Source: Lachnospiraceae bacterium NK4A179 (GTDB lineage Bacteria > Bacillota > Clostridia > Lachnospirales > Lachnospiraceae). Taken from it: DNA of 64,000 nt. How positions within the stretch are numbered: the stretch's first letter is position 1; every line of letters starts with the position of its first letter. Shown here piece by piece: positions 51,674-60,059 of the stretch. The position numbers and the translations under genes are program-made. The notes under the pieces were generated by a model that was not told the origin of the DNA, ran no database searches, and saw only the letters and a program-made list of their open reading frames with translations. Location of the stretch: the NCBI GenBank assembly GCA_000421045.1, contig ATWC01000008.1:1-64000 (forward strand). The letters are read 5' to 3'.

Positions 51674-52795
51674 TTATTTCCTGCCAAATTCAAACATTGA
51701 AGAGAGCACATGCTCAGCATACATATTGAAGCCGGAACGGCTTGTCTTGAATTCGTCTGTCAGTTCAAAGAATAGCTCTGATGATTTGTATTCGCGTTTG
51801 TAGAAGGGAGTGAAAAGTACATCCCATTCAGGCAGGAAGAATGATTTCTTTCTGGTGTAGCAATTGGATGCTGTGGCCTGTACACGATGCTCCTTGTCTA
51901 CAAAAGTAGCTATGGATTTGTGTATGGCGATATCTTCGGCAGGGAGATAATAATAATCCCTGTAGTTGGCATAAAAGTATTTCATCTCTTCTTCATAAAG
52001 AGGAACCTTCAGGGCACCGTCAGTACCGCTTCCGGAGAAATAGCAGCCCAAGCCTCTGAAAGAAATAGGGGCAGGGAGAGGAGCAGAAAAGCGGAGTCTC
52101 ATGATGATCTCCTGAGCACGCTTCTTCTTGCTGTCTTCAAAGTAGTTTGCTTTAACACCCATAACTCTGATGGGTTTTAAAAACATGTCGGGATAAGCAA
52201 GCATCTGGATCACATAAAGCATTCCCTTTAAATCTTCCCTGTTATGGAAGATAAGCTCTGTCAGAAGCTTTTCGTCACCATAGCATACATAGTCGTGGTA
52301 CTTGCTGATAAGCTCGCCGCCGGTATATTCATCATCTCTGTTGATGCCCATGAATTCTTCAACGGTGCGCTGCTTAACATCAGCGAGTCCGAGAAGATCA
52401 CGGTATCCTGAAATACGCTTGTATATATCTACACCGTCAAACTCCGTAAGATCAAAGGGAAGTTCATACTGTGCACATTTTTTTGTGAGATAAGGCAGAT
52501 CAAAACGATTGCCGTTGTAATGTATGAGAAAGTGATAATTCTTTGCAAACTCGGTAAATTCTTTGAGTATCTGCAGTTCTTCTTCGTATTTCTCGGCGAA
52601 GAATTGTGTGTAATGCCAGCAATCCTCACTATAAGAAACACAGCCTATAAGATAAAGATCTGAATTGGCGGGAGTAAGTCCTGTGGTCTCTATATCAAGG
52701 AAGAGCACATCACTTAAACTTCTGCCTTCGGGAAGCAGGCTCTCTATCGGATACGCCGGTTTAATATCTGTAAAATCCCCTTTTAAAACTTTCAT
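51674..52795 (-). CDS. YprB-like RNase H-fold exonuclease domain protein
   Basis: A 373-residue protein with a DEDD-type 3'-5' exonuclease fold. Metal-binding acids appear in FLDIETTGL (about residue 33), HYNGNRFDLPYL (about 118) and the later FHNREDLKGM (about 190). This matches YprB-type 'ribonuclease H-like' proteins. The C-terminal 150 residues (SAPLPAPISFRGLGCYFSG onward) are outside the nuclease domain and are not recognised. GAAAGGAAA is upstream of the ATG at 52795. It is divergent from the degenerate GH25 gene and convergent with cheR. Confidence 0.82.
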   Translation of the reverse strand: MKVLKGDFTDIKPAYPIESLLPEGRSLSDVLFLDIETTGLTPANSDLYLIGCVSYSEDCWHYTQFFAEKYEEELQILKEFTEFAKNYHFLIHYNGNRFDLPYLTKKCAQYELPFDLTEFDGVDIYKRISGYRDLLGLADVKQRTVEEFMGINRDDEYTGGELISKYHDYVCYGDEKLLTELIFHNREDLKGMLYVIQMLAYPDMFLKPIRVMGVKANYFEDSKKKRAQEIIMRLRFSAPLPAPISFRGLGCYFSGSGTDGALKVPLYEEEMKYFYANYRDYYYLPAEDIAIHKSIATFVDKEHRVQATASNCYTRKKSFFLPEWDVLFTPFYKREYKSSELFFELTDEFKTSRSGFNMYAEHVLSSMFEFGRK

Positions 52796-52870
52796 AAAGT
52801 TTCCTTTCAGAAAATCCTTTCAGATTTTATAAGCCCAAACCTTATATATTTTAGCATATATTCTCGCAGT

Positions 52871-52899
52871 TTCCAAAAATATTTTATATGTGTTATCAT
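52871..52899 (+). promoter_or_regulatory. Promoter of the degenerate GH25 gene (leaderless layout)
   Basis: TTCCAA (52871-52876), a 17-bp spacer and TATCAT (52894-52899), with TG at 52891-52892 making an extended -10. The expected start of transcription (about 52906) is within two bases of the ATG at 52908. Confidence 0.55.
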
Positions 52900-52907
52900 C
52901 CAATATT

Positions 52908-54065
52908 ATGAGATTAAATGATTATGATGATGACAATGATATAAATGATGACGAGATACGTTTCCGGAAGGAAGCTAAGGTAAGGAGTGTACGTACTACA
53001 GCTATGATAGTAAGCGTTTTTCTTCTTACAACACTTGCTATTATCTTTTTTGCGCAGGAGGGAGCAAAGACTCCTTTTAAACGCGGAAATAAACCTTCCG
53101 TATCTTCTCAGATGATCGAGTCCAAAGCTGCGGCTAAAAGCAGAAGTGAGGTGGATGAACTTGTCGGGCAGAGTACGCTGACGGCTGATGATCTTGATTT
53201 CTGGGATGATTATCCCGTAGAAAAACCTGAAGAAAAGGAAAAGCCGGCCGTTCCCACTGATGCGGCTCCGCTCCCGCAGGTAAAAGAGGATCCTGCTACT
53301 GACGGAAAGCACACTCTTATAAAGCACAAAGACGGTTCGGAAGAATGGGCAGAGATAAATCCTTATCTGCAAAAATGTCCCTATGAAGCAGCCGGTTTTG
53401 TATATCAGACTCCGTTTATGCGTTACTATGAAAATAACAAGAAAAAAAGCATGAACGGGGTTACGTTATCCAAAGAGGATGAGTATGTTGATTTTATACG
53501 TCTTAAGGATGCCGGAGTAGATTATGTCATGCTGAAACTCGGTCAGCGTGGCTATACGACAGGAACTATTTCGATGGATGAGGCTTTTCCCGATAATGCA
53601 AAAAGAGCGGCTGATGCCGGACTGAAAGTCGGTGTTTACTTTGTTTCGGCTGCAGTAAATACTGATGAAGCTTATGAAGAGGCAAATTTTGTTTTAAAGA
53701 CTCTAAGCGAGAACAGTGTTTCAGTGAACTTTCCGGTTGCTGTTTCCACGGAAAAGGAGGGCGGCGGCACAAGCAGGCTTGATGCAGTTGAAAAGATCCC
53801 CAGGACTAATGCAGCCATAACCTTTATGCGCGCCATTGAGGTGGCAGGGCTTTGCCCGGTTCTTTACGGAACGAAGGAAACTCTTATAAAAAAGTATTCA
53901 CTTGGTTCCATGACCGGCTATGAAATATGGCTTGATGAAGATGAAGACCTTCCTACATATCCGTATACTTTTTCGATGTGGGAATATGATGATGCGGGAA
54001 CTGTTGATGGCATCGCAGGCGGAGCAAGGATGAGCATCAGTTTTGAAGATTATTCGTTAAGATAA
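52908..54065 (+). CDS. Membrane-anchored GH25-like protein with altered active site
   Basis: A 385-residue protein. A short Asp-rich cytosolic tail precedes one membrane helix (about 30-50, AMIVSVFLLTTLAIIFFA). A Pro/Glu/Lys-rich linker follows, then a GH25 lysozyme-like barrel (about 180-380): AGVDYVMLKLGQRGY, NAKRAADAGLKVGVYFVSAAV and a FSMWEYDDAGTVDGIAGG ending. The GIDVS aspartate position is Thr186 (GVTLS) and the DxE pair reads VSTE (Ser280, Glu282), so lysozyme activity is doubtful. No ribosome site precedes the ATG. It may bind peptidoglycan. It overlaps the AP2 gene by 16 bases, convergently. Confidence 0.72.
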   Translation: MRLNDYDDDNDINDDEIRFRKEAKVRSVRTTAMIVSVFLLTTLAIIFFAQEGAKTPFKRGNKPSVSSQMIESKAAAKSRSEVDELVGQSTLTADDLDFWDDYPVEKPEEKEKPAVPTDAAPLPQVKEDPATDGKHTLIKHKDGSEEWAEINPYLQKCPYEAAGFVYQTPFMRYYENNKKKSMNGVTLSKEDEYVDFIRLKDAGVDYVMLKLGQRGYTTGTISMDEAFPDNAKRAADAGLKVGVYFVSAAVNTDEAYEEANFVLKTLSENSVSVNFPVAVSTEKEGGGTSRLDAVEKIPRTNAAITFMRAIEVAGLCPVLYGTKETLIKKYSLGSMTGYEIWLDEDEDLPTYPYTFSMWEYDDAGTVDGIAGGARMSISFEDYSLR

Positions 54066-54874
54066 ATTTCGGTACGGAAAAGCTTTTTTGATATTTTTAT
54101 GCTTTTGTAAAGCTCCTTATATGATCCTTCGTCCAGCTCGGCAATGTCATTTCTGAAGAAGTTCTTTTTCAGACCCAGAGCATTAAGTGTATCGGCGGCT
54201 TTGTTATATGCAACTGCAGCGGTCAGTTCGTCTTCGTAATCACCGACGATAAAATCTCCGTTTATATGTATTACTGTGCGGCAGAGATCCCTGCCGCCTT
54301 TTTTTATACGGCGAACTCCGGTAAAGCGGTTTATTATCTCCAGATTTGCTGAACGAAAATCAGTACGGTCACCGTTAATGAAACGGTAATCCCGTCCCTC
54401 AACGGCATAGTTCTTGATCCCTACACGGTTAAGTACATTAACCTGAAGACCGGTATCCGCGGCAAAATAATGCCCTCCGCGTTTCATGATCTTGTGGGAT
54501 GAGAAATAAAAGAAAAGATCAGAGTCAAATTTAAGGATCTCTCTGGAACTCATATAATACTCGATCATTTTCTTCCTGATGTATATGGGATTCGGAGAGT
54601 AAAGCTTATTGTCGCGTACATTTATGATAGTCACTCTCTTTTCAAAAGGGAGGACTTCATTGCGCTGGTGGTCGATTATGCTGATAGATGGGTCGTTTAG
54701 TAAAAGCTGTGCTTCCGTGTAGGCTTTATGAGCATCGGCCTCGGTTTCATAGCTCCCCAGGCTTATATGTTTCCCGAATTTTGTGAGTGAAGCGCGATAA
54801 TATACGGTACCGTCCTTTTTTACGGCTACGTATACACCGGGAAGAAGTTTCATTTTTTCTTTGGATATTTCCAT
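54050..54874 (-). CDS. AP2-HNH-like-AP2 protein, probable DNA-binding protein
   Basis: A 274-residue protein with two AP2/ERF-like domains. The first (about 12-57) has LPGVYVAVKKDG, YYRASLTKFGKHISLGSYET and EADAHKAY. The second (about 184-240) has FTGVRRIKKGGRD, INGDFIVGDYED and ELTAAVAYNKAADTL. Between them, DYRFINGDRTDFRSANLEI (162-180) matches the end of HNH homing endonucleases fused to AP2, but Phe165 and Phe173 replace the usual His and Asn, so nuclease activity is unlikely. The middle (about 80-130) is unrecognised. No intron, phage or transposase gene is nearby. It lacks a ribosome site, and a promoter abuts the ATG. Best reading: a domesticated homing-endonuclease relative acting as a regulator. 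Confidence 0.65.
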   Translation of the reverse strand: MEISKEKMKLLPGVYVAVKKDGTVYYRASLTKFGKHISLGSYETEADAHKAYTEAQLLLNDPSISIIDHQRNEVLPFEKRVTIINVRDNKLYSPNPIYIRKKMIEYYMSSREILKFDSDLFFYFSSHKIMKRGGHYFAADTGLQVNVLNRVGIKNYAVEGRDYRFINGDRTDFRSANLEIINRFTGVRRIKKGGRDLCRTVIHINGDFIVGDYEDELTAAVAYNKAADTLNALGLKKNFFRNDIAELDEGSYKELYKSIKISKKLFRTEIYLNE

Positions 54875-54880
54875 AAAAGA

Positions 54881-54889
54881 AGTATATCA
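54881..54889 (-). promoter_or_regulatory. Extended -10 abutting the AP2 gene start
   Basis: On the minus strand TGATATACT (54889-54881). The ATG at 54874 begins at the seventh base after the hexamer, where transcription itself should start. No Shine-Dalgarno sequence is present. Confidence 0.55.
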
Positions 54890-54919
54890 CAGAGCACGCT
54901 TTTTCAGTCTTGTTTTTAA

Positions 54920-54948
54920 TTGAAAGAGCACTCCGATTATGCTATATT
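54920..54948 (+). promoter_or_regulatory. thrC promoter
   Basis: TTGAAA (54920-54925), a 17-bp spacer and TATATT (54943-54948), with TG at 54940-54941 as an extended -10. About 37 bases precede the thrC ATG. Confidence 0.8.
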
Positions 54949-54984
54949 TACAACTGTATGTGAAAAATTAAGGCGGAGAATGAA

Positions 54985-56514
54985 ATGAAAAATATCTTAT
55001 ACCACAGCACAAGAAACAATAATGACAAACTCAAGGCTTCTGAGGCCGTATTAAAGGGACTTGCCGATGACGGCGGATTATTTGTACCCGAAGAGCTTCC
55101 GAAGCTTGATATCAGCTTTGATGAACTTAAGAAGCTTGATTATAAAGGCGTTGCTTATGAAGTGATGAAGCTCTTCCTTACGGATTATACCGAAGAAGAA
55201 CTTAAATTCTGCATAGAGCATGCTTATGATTCAAAGTTTGACACTGAAGAGATCGCACCTCTCGTATATGCTGACGGTGCATATTATCTTGAACTGTTTC
55301 ATGGCAAGACTATAGCATTCAAGGATATGGCTCTTTCCATACTGCCTTATCTTATGACTACTGCTGCCCGTAAGAACGATCTTAAAGAGGAGATTGTTAT
55401 CCTTACAGCTACAAGCGGTGATACCGGAAAGGCTGCGCTTGCAGGTTTTGCAGATGTGCCCGGTACCAGGATCGCTGTGTTTTATCCCAAGAACGGTGTT
55501 TCTCCTGTTCAGGAAAAACAGATGGTTACGCAGAAGGGATCAAATGTAAAGGTTATAGGTATTACAGGTAACTTTGATGATGCCCAGACCGGCGTTAAGA
55601 AGATGTTCAATGATGCAGCATTAAAGGCAGAACTTAAGGAGAAAGGCTTTGTATTTTCATCAGCCAATTCCATCAATATAGGACGCCTTGTGCCGCAGGT
55701 TGTTTATTATGTATATGCTTATGTTACGCTTTTAAAGAACGGAAAGGTTACTCCGGAAGATTCGATCAATGTGACTGTTCCGACAGGAAACTTCGGAAAC
55801 ATTCTTGCAGCGTATTATGCCAAGAATCTTGGGGTTCCCATTGCAAAACTTATCTGCGCATCAAATACAAACCGTGTGCTTTATGATTTCTTTACAACGG
55901 GTACCTATGACAAGACTAAGGAGCTTAATCTTTCGGATGGAAAGTTTGATGCAGAAAGAAAGTTTACGCTGACCGGTTCTCCTTCAATGGATATACTTAT
56001 CTCAAGTAATCTGGAGAGACTCATATATCTTAGCTGCGGCTCTGATGATAAGAAAGACAGCTCGCTCATGAAGGATCTTAATGAGAAAGGCAGCTATACG
56101 CTTGATGATAATGCCAAGAGCTTCCTTAAGGATTTTGAATGCGGTTTTGCTGATGAGATAAAGACAGAAGACAAGATCAAGAAGCTTTATAAGGATACAG
56201 GCTATATCATTGATACACATACTGCGGTTGCTGCGGCTGTATATGATGATTACAAAGCCCGCACCAATGACGATACAGTTACGGTCATTGCATCAACAGC
56301 AAGTCCTTATAAGTTTGCGAAGACTGTTATGGGAGCTATTGATGATGCGAATAAATCAAAGGATGATTTTGCTCTGATCGATGAGCTTAACAGACTTTCG
56401 GGGGTAGACATCCCGCAGGCAATAGAAGATATAAGAAGTGCTGCTGTTCTTCATGATACAGTATGCGATAAAGAAGATATGGTTTCTGAAGTGAAGAAAT
56501 TCCTTAATATCTAA
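54985..56514 (+). CDS. thrC: Threonine synthase
   Basis: PLP enzyme that converts O-phosphohomoserine to threonine. The 509-residue protein begins NILYHSTRNNNDKLKASEAV, carries ADDGGLFVPEELP, the PLP-Lys motif HGKTIAFKDMALSILP (about residue 112) and the phosphate-binding TATSGDTGKAALAGF. VTVPTGNFGNILAAYYAK is the conserved C-half block. GGCGGAGAATG gives the ribosome site. Its length fits the long bacterial/fungal class. It stands alone with its own promoter; hom and thrB are not present. Confidence 0.95.
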   Translation: MKNILYHSTRNNNDKLKASEAVLKGLADDGGLFVPEELPKLDISFDELKKLDYKGVAYEVMKLFLTDYTEEELKFCIEHAYDSKFDTEEIAPLVYADGAYYLELFHGKTIAFKDMALSILPYLMTTAARKNDLKEEIVILTATSGDTGKAALAGFADVPGTRIAVFYPKNGVSPVQEKQMVTQKGSNVKVIGITGNFDDAQTGVKKMFNDAALKAELKEKGFVFSSANSINIGRLVPQVVYYVYAYVTLLKNGKVTPEDSINVTVPTGNFGNILAAYYAKNLGVPIAKLICASNTNRVLYDFFTTGTYDKTKELNLSDGKFDAERKFTLTGSPSMDILISSNLERLIYLSCGSDDKKDSSLMKDLNEKGSYTLDDNAKSFLKDFECGFADEIKTEDKIKKLYKDTGYIIDTHTAVAAAVYDDYKARTNDDTVTVIASTASPYKFAKTVMGAIDDANKSKDDFALIDELNRLSGVDIPQAIEDIRSAAVLHDTVCDKEDMVSEVKKFLNI

Positions 56515-56521
56515 TAGTTTA

Positions 56522-56546
56522 GAGAAACCGCATACGCGGATTTCTC
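56522..56546 (+). terminator. Hairpin between thrC and the second REC gene
   Basis: GAGAAACCGC (56522-56531) pairs with GCGGATTTCTC (56536-56546) around ATAC, one bulged A. No T tract follows, and the ribosome site of the next gene lies just after it, so it could regulate translation rather than terminate. Confidence 0.5.
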
Positions 56547-56562
56547 CTCGTGGAGTATCAAT

Positions 56563-57447
56563 ATGAAACACATCCTTATGGTTGATGATGTTACAACTAA
56601 TCTGAAAAGTGCTGCAGAGGTCCTGCAGCCTTTTTACCATCTGTCGATGGCCAAATCAGGCAAGCAGGCGCTTAACTTCCTAAAGAAGAACAGACCTGAT
56701 CTGATCCTTCTCGATATCATGATGCCGGAAATGGACGGCTATGATACCATGGAACAGATCAAGCTGAATCCGCGAACAGCCAACATACCTATCATTTTCC
56801 TTACTGCCGATACTGAGCAGGAGAGTGAGATAAGAGGTATGAAGATGGGGGCGATGGATTTCATCACAAAACCTTTTGAGGCAGAGGCGATGCTCGGCCG
56901 TATAGAAAAGGTTCTCCAGATGGAAGACATGCGTAAAAACATCTTAAGTTCCGCAAAGCGAGATCTTCTTACCGATCTTTGGAAGGCTGAGTATCTCGAA
57001 CCGGAGATCGACTCAAGACTCAAACATATCTCAGATACCGGTGCAACAATGCTTCTTATCGATTTTGATGATTTCAAGAGCTTTGCCGCAGGCGGAAGGA
57101 CTAACAATGCGGATGGCGTGATCATACGTTTCTGTGAGAGTTTAAGAAAGATAGTACCCGCCGATACTTTGCTGGGACGCATTGGTAAGGATCGCTTCCT
57201 GTTATTCATTCCTTACGGACTTAATGAAATAGAGCTCATGGGCTTATGTACAGATATAAGGGATGTTTCTCTAAGAGAGGCTAACAATGCTTCTTCTGCT
57301 GACACTACACTTACCGTTTCCATATCCATTGCTCTTGCTCCGCAGCATGGACTTGATTATGCATCGCTTACGGCAAAGTTAGATATGGCAATGTATTATA
57401 TTAAACAGACAGGCAAGGATCAGATACATATTTACAGAGGTGCCTGA
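56563..57447 (+). CDS. Response regulator with degenerate GGDEF domain
   Basis: A 294-residue REC-GGDEF protein. Receiver domain at about 3-120: MVDDVTTNLKS, the phospho-acceptor LLDIMMPEMDGY and TKPFEAEAML. The second domain (about 135-290) has the GGDEF fold, but the signature is GKDRF (in LLGRIGKDRFLLFIP), so cyclase activity is unlikely. It may bind GTP or cyclic di-GMP as an effector or act through dimerisation. It resembles the first REC-GGDEF protein (1249) closely in the receiver. GTGGAG lies upstream. It is followed 27 bases later by the M24 peptidase gene. Confidence 0.82.
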   Translation: MKHILMVDDVTTNLKSAAEVLQPFYHLSMAKSGKQALNFLKKNRPDLILLDIMMPEMDGYDTMEQIKLNPRTANIPIIFLTADTEQESEIRGMKMGAMDFITKPFEAEAMLGRIEKVLQMEDMRKNILSSAKRDLLTDLWKAEYLEPEIDSRLKHISDTGATMLLIDFDDFKSFAAGGRTNNADGVIIRFCESLRKIVPADTLLGRIGKDRFLLFIPYGLNEIELMGLCTDIRDVSLREANNASSADTTLTVSISIALAPQHGLDYASLTAKLDMAMYYIKQTGKDQIHIYRGA

Positions 57448-57474
57448 ATTTGTACCAGCGGAGGTTTTTCTTAA

Positions 57475-59277
57475 TTGAAACCAGGAGAGATCAAAAACAG
57501 ACTTGAAGCACTCAGAAATGTGATGAAGGCCAGACAGGCCGATCATTATCTGATGATCACATCAGATCCGCACGGTTCTGAGTATATCAATGCGTGTTAT
57601 AAGGAAAGAGAATACTTTTCGGGCTTTACCGGTTCTAACGGTGATCTGCTTGTGAGCCTGGATGAAGCACTGTTATGGACTGACGGCAGGTATTTTGTAC
57701 AGGCTGAAGAGGAACTTGAAGGCAGTGGCATTAAGCTCATGCGCATTGGACAGAGTGGCGTGCCCACTCTTGTCGATTACATAAAGGAACACGCCAGAGC
57801 AGGAGAACATTTCATGATGGATGGAAGACTGTGTGATTCCGATCTGGGAATACGCATCATGGATGTGCTCAAGACAAAACGCGTGCTTCTTATTTCCGAC
57901 TCCGATCTTACTCTTGATGTATGGACAGACAGACCGGCGGACAGTGCCGAGAAAATACGTATCATTCCGGATGAACTTTCCGGAAAAAATGCATCTGCCA
58001 AGATCAAAGCCCTGATAAGCAGGATAAAAGAATACGGAGCGTCTTCACATATCATTTCCGGTCTTGATGATCAGATGTGGCTTTTTAACATAAGGGGCAA
58101 TGATATCAAATGCAATCCCGTTGCATATGCTTACACGGTAATAAACGGACGGGAGGTAAGTGTTTATCTCAAGAATTCGTCCGTAAGTGCCGAACTGTCC
58201 GATCATTTCAGACATCTGGAAGTAAATGTAAAGGATTATGATTCTTTCTATGATGATCTTGAAAGGATGAATCTGCAGGCGCCTGTACTCATCGATCCAA
58301 AGAGTATCAATTATCGTATCTATCAGATACTCAGGATGAAAGGGAAGCTCATAGAACGTACAAATCCCACAGCGCTTATGAAGGCTGTCAAAAATCAGAC
58401 AGAAATAAAGCTTCTGAAGGATGTGTATATAAAAGACAGCGTTGTACTTACAAGATTCCTGCATTTTATGAAAGAAAATGCTGCAGCCAAGGGGATTGAT
58501 GAGTATACGGCAGGATTCATGCTCGATCGTATGCGTTCAGAGATAAAAGGCTTCAACGATCTTTCTTTTCCTACTATAAGTGCCTTTGGAAGCAATGCGG
58601 CAAAGATGCATTATGAAGCAGAAAAAGGAAACTGTGCAAAGATCACTGAAGGAAGCTTTTATCTCGTTGACTCGGGCGGACAGTATGATGGCGGCACAAC
58701 TGATGTCACCAGGACAATACTGATAGGAGATGTCGGACGAAAACTCAAGAGGCATTACACACGGGTTGTGACTGCGATGCTGAGGCTGCAGAATACAATA
58801 TTCATGCAGGGCTGCACAGGTGAGAATCTTGATATTATCGCAAGGGAACCTATCTGGGAAATGGGAATGGATTATAAGTGCGGAACCGGTCATGGTATCG
58901 GTTATATGCTGAACGTCCACGAAGGACCGGCTGCCATAAGATGGCGCATTAAGGAAAAAAGCGATCCTGTGCCCATACTTCCCGGAATGCTGCTTTCCGA
59001 TGAGCCCGGTGTATATGTTGCGGGAAGCCATGGTATCCGTATTGAAAATATTATTCTCTGTGAAGAGATAGAAACCAATGATGACGGTACGTTCCTTCAC
59101 TTTGTACCGCTTACGTATGTGCCTATAGATCCGGATGGCATACTTGTTGATGAAATGGAGCCTTCTGACTTAAGACGGCTTAATGATTATCAGGCTGCCG
59201 TGTGTGATACGCTCATCCCGTTCATGGAGGGAGATGATGTGACTTGGCTAAAGAGAGTCACCAGAGAGCTTGGATAA
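57475..59277 (+). CDS. Xaa-Pro aminopeptidase (M24 family, long form)
   Basis: A 600-residue metallopeptidase with the layout of eukaryotic-type aminopeptidase P: two creatinase-N-like domains (about 1-300), a pita-bread catalytic domain (about 305-530) and a C-terminal extension. Dinuclear metal ligands are visible: DSGGQYDGGTTDVTRTI (two Asp), GTGHGIGYMLNVHEGP (His), SDEPGVYVAG (Glu) and RIENIILCEE (Glu). It removes N-terminal residues before proline. The start codon is TTG at 57475, supported by GCGGAGG (57458-57464). Confidence 0.92.
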   Translation: MKPGEIKNRLEALRNVMKARQADHYLMITSDPHGSEYINACYKEREYFSGFTGSNGDLLVSLDEALLWTDGRYFVQAEEELEGSGIKLMRIGQSGVPTLVDYIKEHARAGEHFMMDGRLCDSDLGIRIMDVLKTKRVLLISDSDLTLDVWTDRPADSAEKIRIIPDELSGKNASAKIKALISRIKEYGASSHIISGLDDQMWLFNIRGNDIKCNPVAYAYTVINGREVSVYLKNSSVSAELSDHFRHLEVNVKDYDSFYDDLERMNLQAPVLIDPKSINYRIYQILRMKGKLIERTNPTALMKAVKNQTEIKLLKDVYIKDSVVLTRFLHFMKENAAAKGIDEYTAGFMLDRMRSEIKGFNDLSFPTISAFGSNAAKMHYEAEKGNCAKITEGSFYLVDSGGQYDGGTTDVTRTILIGDVGRKLKRHYTRVVTAMLRLQNTIFMQGCTGENLDIIAREPIWEMGMDYKCGTGHGIGYMLNVHEGPAAIRWRIKEKSDPVPILPGMLLSDEPGVYVAGSHGIRIENIILCEEIETNDDGTFLHFVPLTYVPIDPDGILVDEMEPSDLRRLNDYQAAVCDTLIPFMEGDDVTWLKRVTRELG

Positions 59278-59282
59278 AATGC

Positions 59283-59311
59283 TTGACATAATATAGGCGG
59301 TTTGATAATAT
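59283..59311 (+). promoter_or_regulatory. Promoter of the rplU operon
   Basis: TTGACA (59283-59288), a 17-bp spacer and TAATAT (59306-59311), just upstream of the L21 leader. Confidence 0.7.
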
Positions 59312-59315
59312 ATTC

Positions 59316-59389
59316 GGGTATGCCGCACGGTGGGGCTTAAGTCCGTATAATACGGCGCCAAAGCCGGCGAGTCTCTTTAAGAAGGAGGT
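59316..59389 (+). ncRNA. Ribosomal protein L21 leader
   Basis: The leader between promoter and rplU has a conserved Firmicute-type sequence: CACGGTGGGGCTTAAG, then CCGTATAATACGG (a perfect stem), GCCAAAGCCGGC and GTCTCTTTAAGAAGGAGG. This matches my memory of the L21 leader, thought to bind L21 for autogenous control. Identification is from position and motif, not a covariance search. Confidence 0.7.
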
Positions 59390-59395
59390 GTGTCT

Positions 59396-59701
59396 ATGTA
59401 CGCAATAATAGCAACAGGCGGAAAGCAGTACAAGGTTTCAGAAGGTGATCTGATCAAGGTTGAGAAGCTCACAGCTGCTGAAGGTGATACTGTTACTTTC
59501 GATGATGTTATTGCCGTTTCTGACGGAAGTCTGAAGGTTGGCAAGGACGTATCCGGCGCAAAGGTTAATGCAACCGTTGTAGCTCAGGGCAGAGATCGTA
59601 AAGTTGTTGTTTACAAGTACAAGCCGAAGTCCGGTTATCACAAGAAGAACGGTCACAGGCAGTACTTTACACAGGTTAAGATCGATTCCATCAACGCTTG
59701 A
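59396..59701 (+). CDS. rplU: 50S ribosomal protein L21
   Basis: A 101-residue ribosomal protein that starts [18 protein letters not shown] and ends [16 protein letters not shown], the full L21 domain, with basic [17 protein letters not shown] at the rRNA-binding end. The frame could open at a GTG at 59390, but that lies in the ribosome site AAGGAGGTG (59382-59390); the ATG at 59396 is the standard start. First gene of the L21-Prp-L27-Obg operon. Confidence 0.97.
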   Translation: MYAIIATGGKQYKVSEGDLIKVEKLTAAEGDTVTFDDVIAVSDGSLKVGKDVSGAKVNATVVAQGRDRKVVVYKYKPKSGYHKKNGHRQYFTQVKIDSINA

Positions 59702-59704
59702 TCC

Positions 59705-60028
59705 ATGATAAAGATCAGTGTGGCAAAGAAAAATGGTGTCTACAGGAGCTTTAAATGTTCCGGACATGCAGGCTTTGCTGAATATGGAAACGATGTGGTC
59801 TGCGCTGCTGTATCGATGCTTGTCATCAATACGGTAAATGCAATAGATGAACTTACCGGATGCTGTGTTTCATTGGATGAAAATGACAGTGAGAACGGGA
59901 AGCTGGCGATCAGTTTTCCTGACGGTACGGATGAAAAAGCAGGACTTCTTATGGATGCCATGCTTTTAGGCATAAAACAGGTTGCAGAAGACCACGATGA
60001 ATATGTAAGTTTAAATATCGAAGATTGA
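59705..60028 (+). CDS. prp: Ribosomal-processing cysteine protease Prp
   Basis: A 107-residue YsxB-type protease that trims the N-terminal extension of ribosomal protein L27. The catalytic dyad is visible in SGHAGFAEYGNDVVCAAVSML (His at about 22 and Cys at about 34; shown as GHAGFAEYGND and VVCAAVSML). Position between rplU and rpmA is standard in Firmicutes. The matching cleavable leader is present in the next gene, which supports the call. Confidence 0.93.
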   Translation: MIKISVAKKNGVYRSFKCSGHAGFAEYGNDVVCAAVSMLVINTVNAIDELTGCCVSLDENDSENGKLAISFPDGTDEKAGLLMDAMLLGIKQVAEDHDEYVSLNIED

Positions 60029-60059
60029 TTCAGAGTTTAGAGGATAGGAGGCGAAACAA

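Noticed and set aside
54050-54874. AP2 gene as part of a prophage or group I intron
   Set aside because: No phage structural, integrase or intron core sequence is visible on either side; the neighbours are thrC and a cell-wall-type gene.
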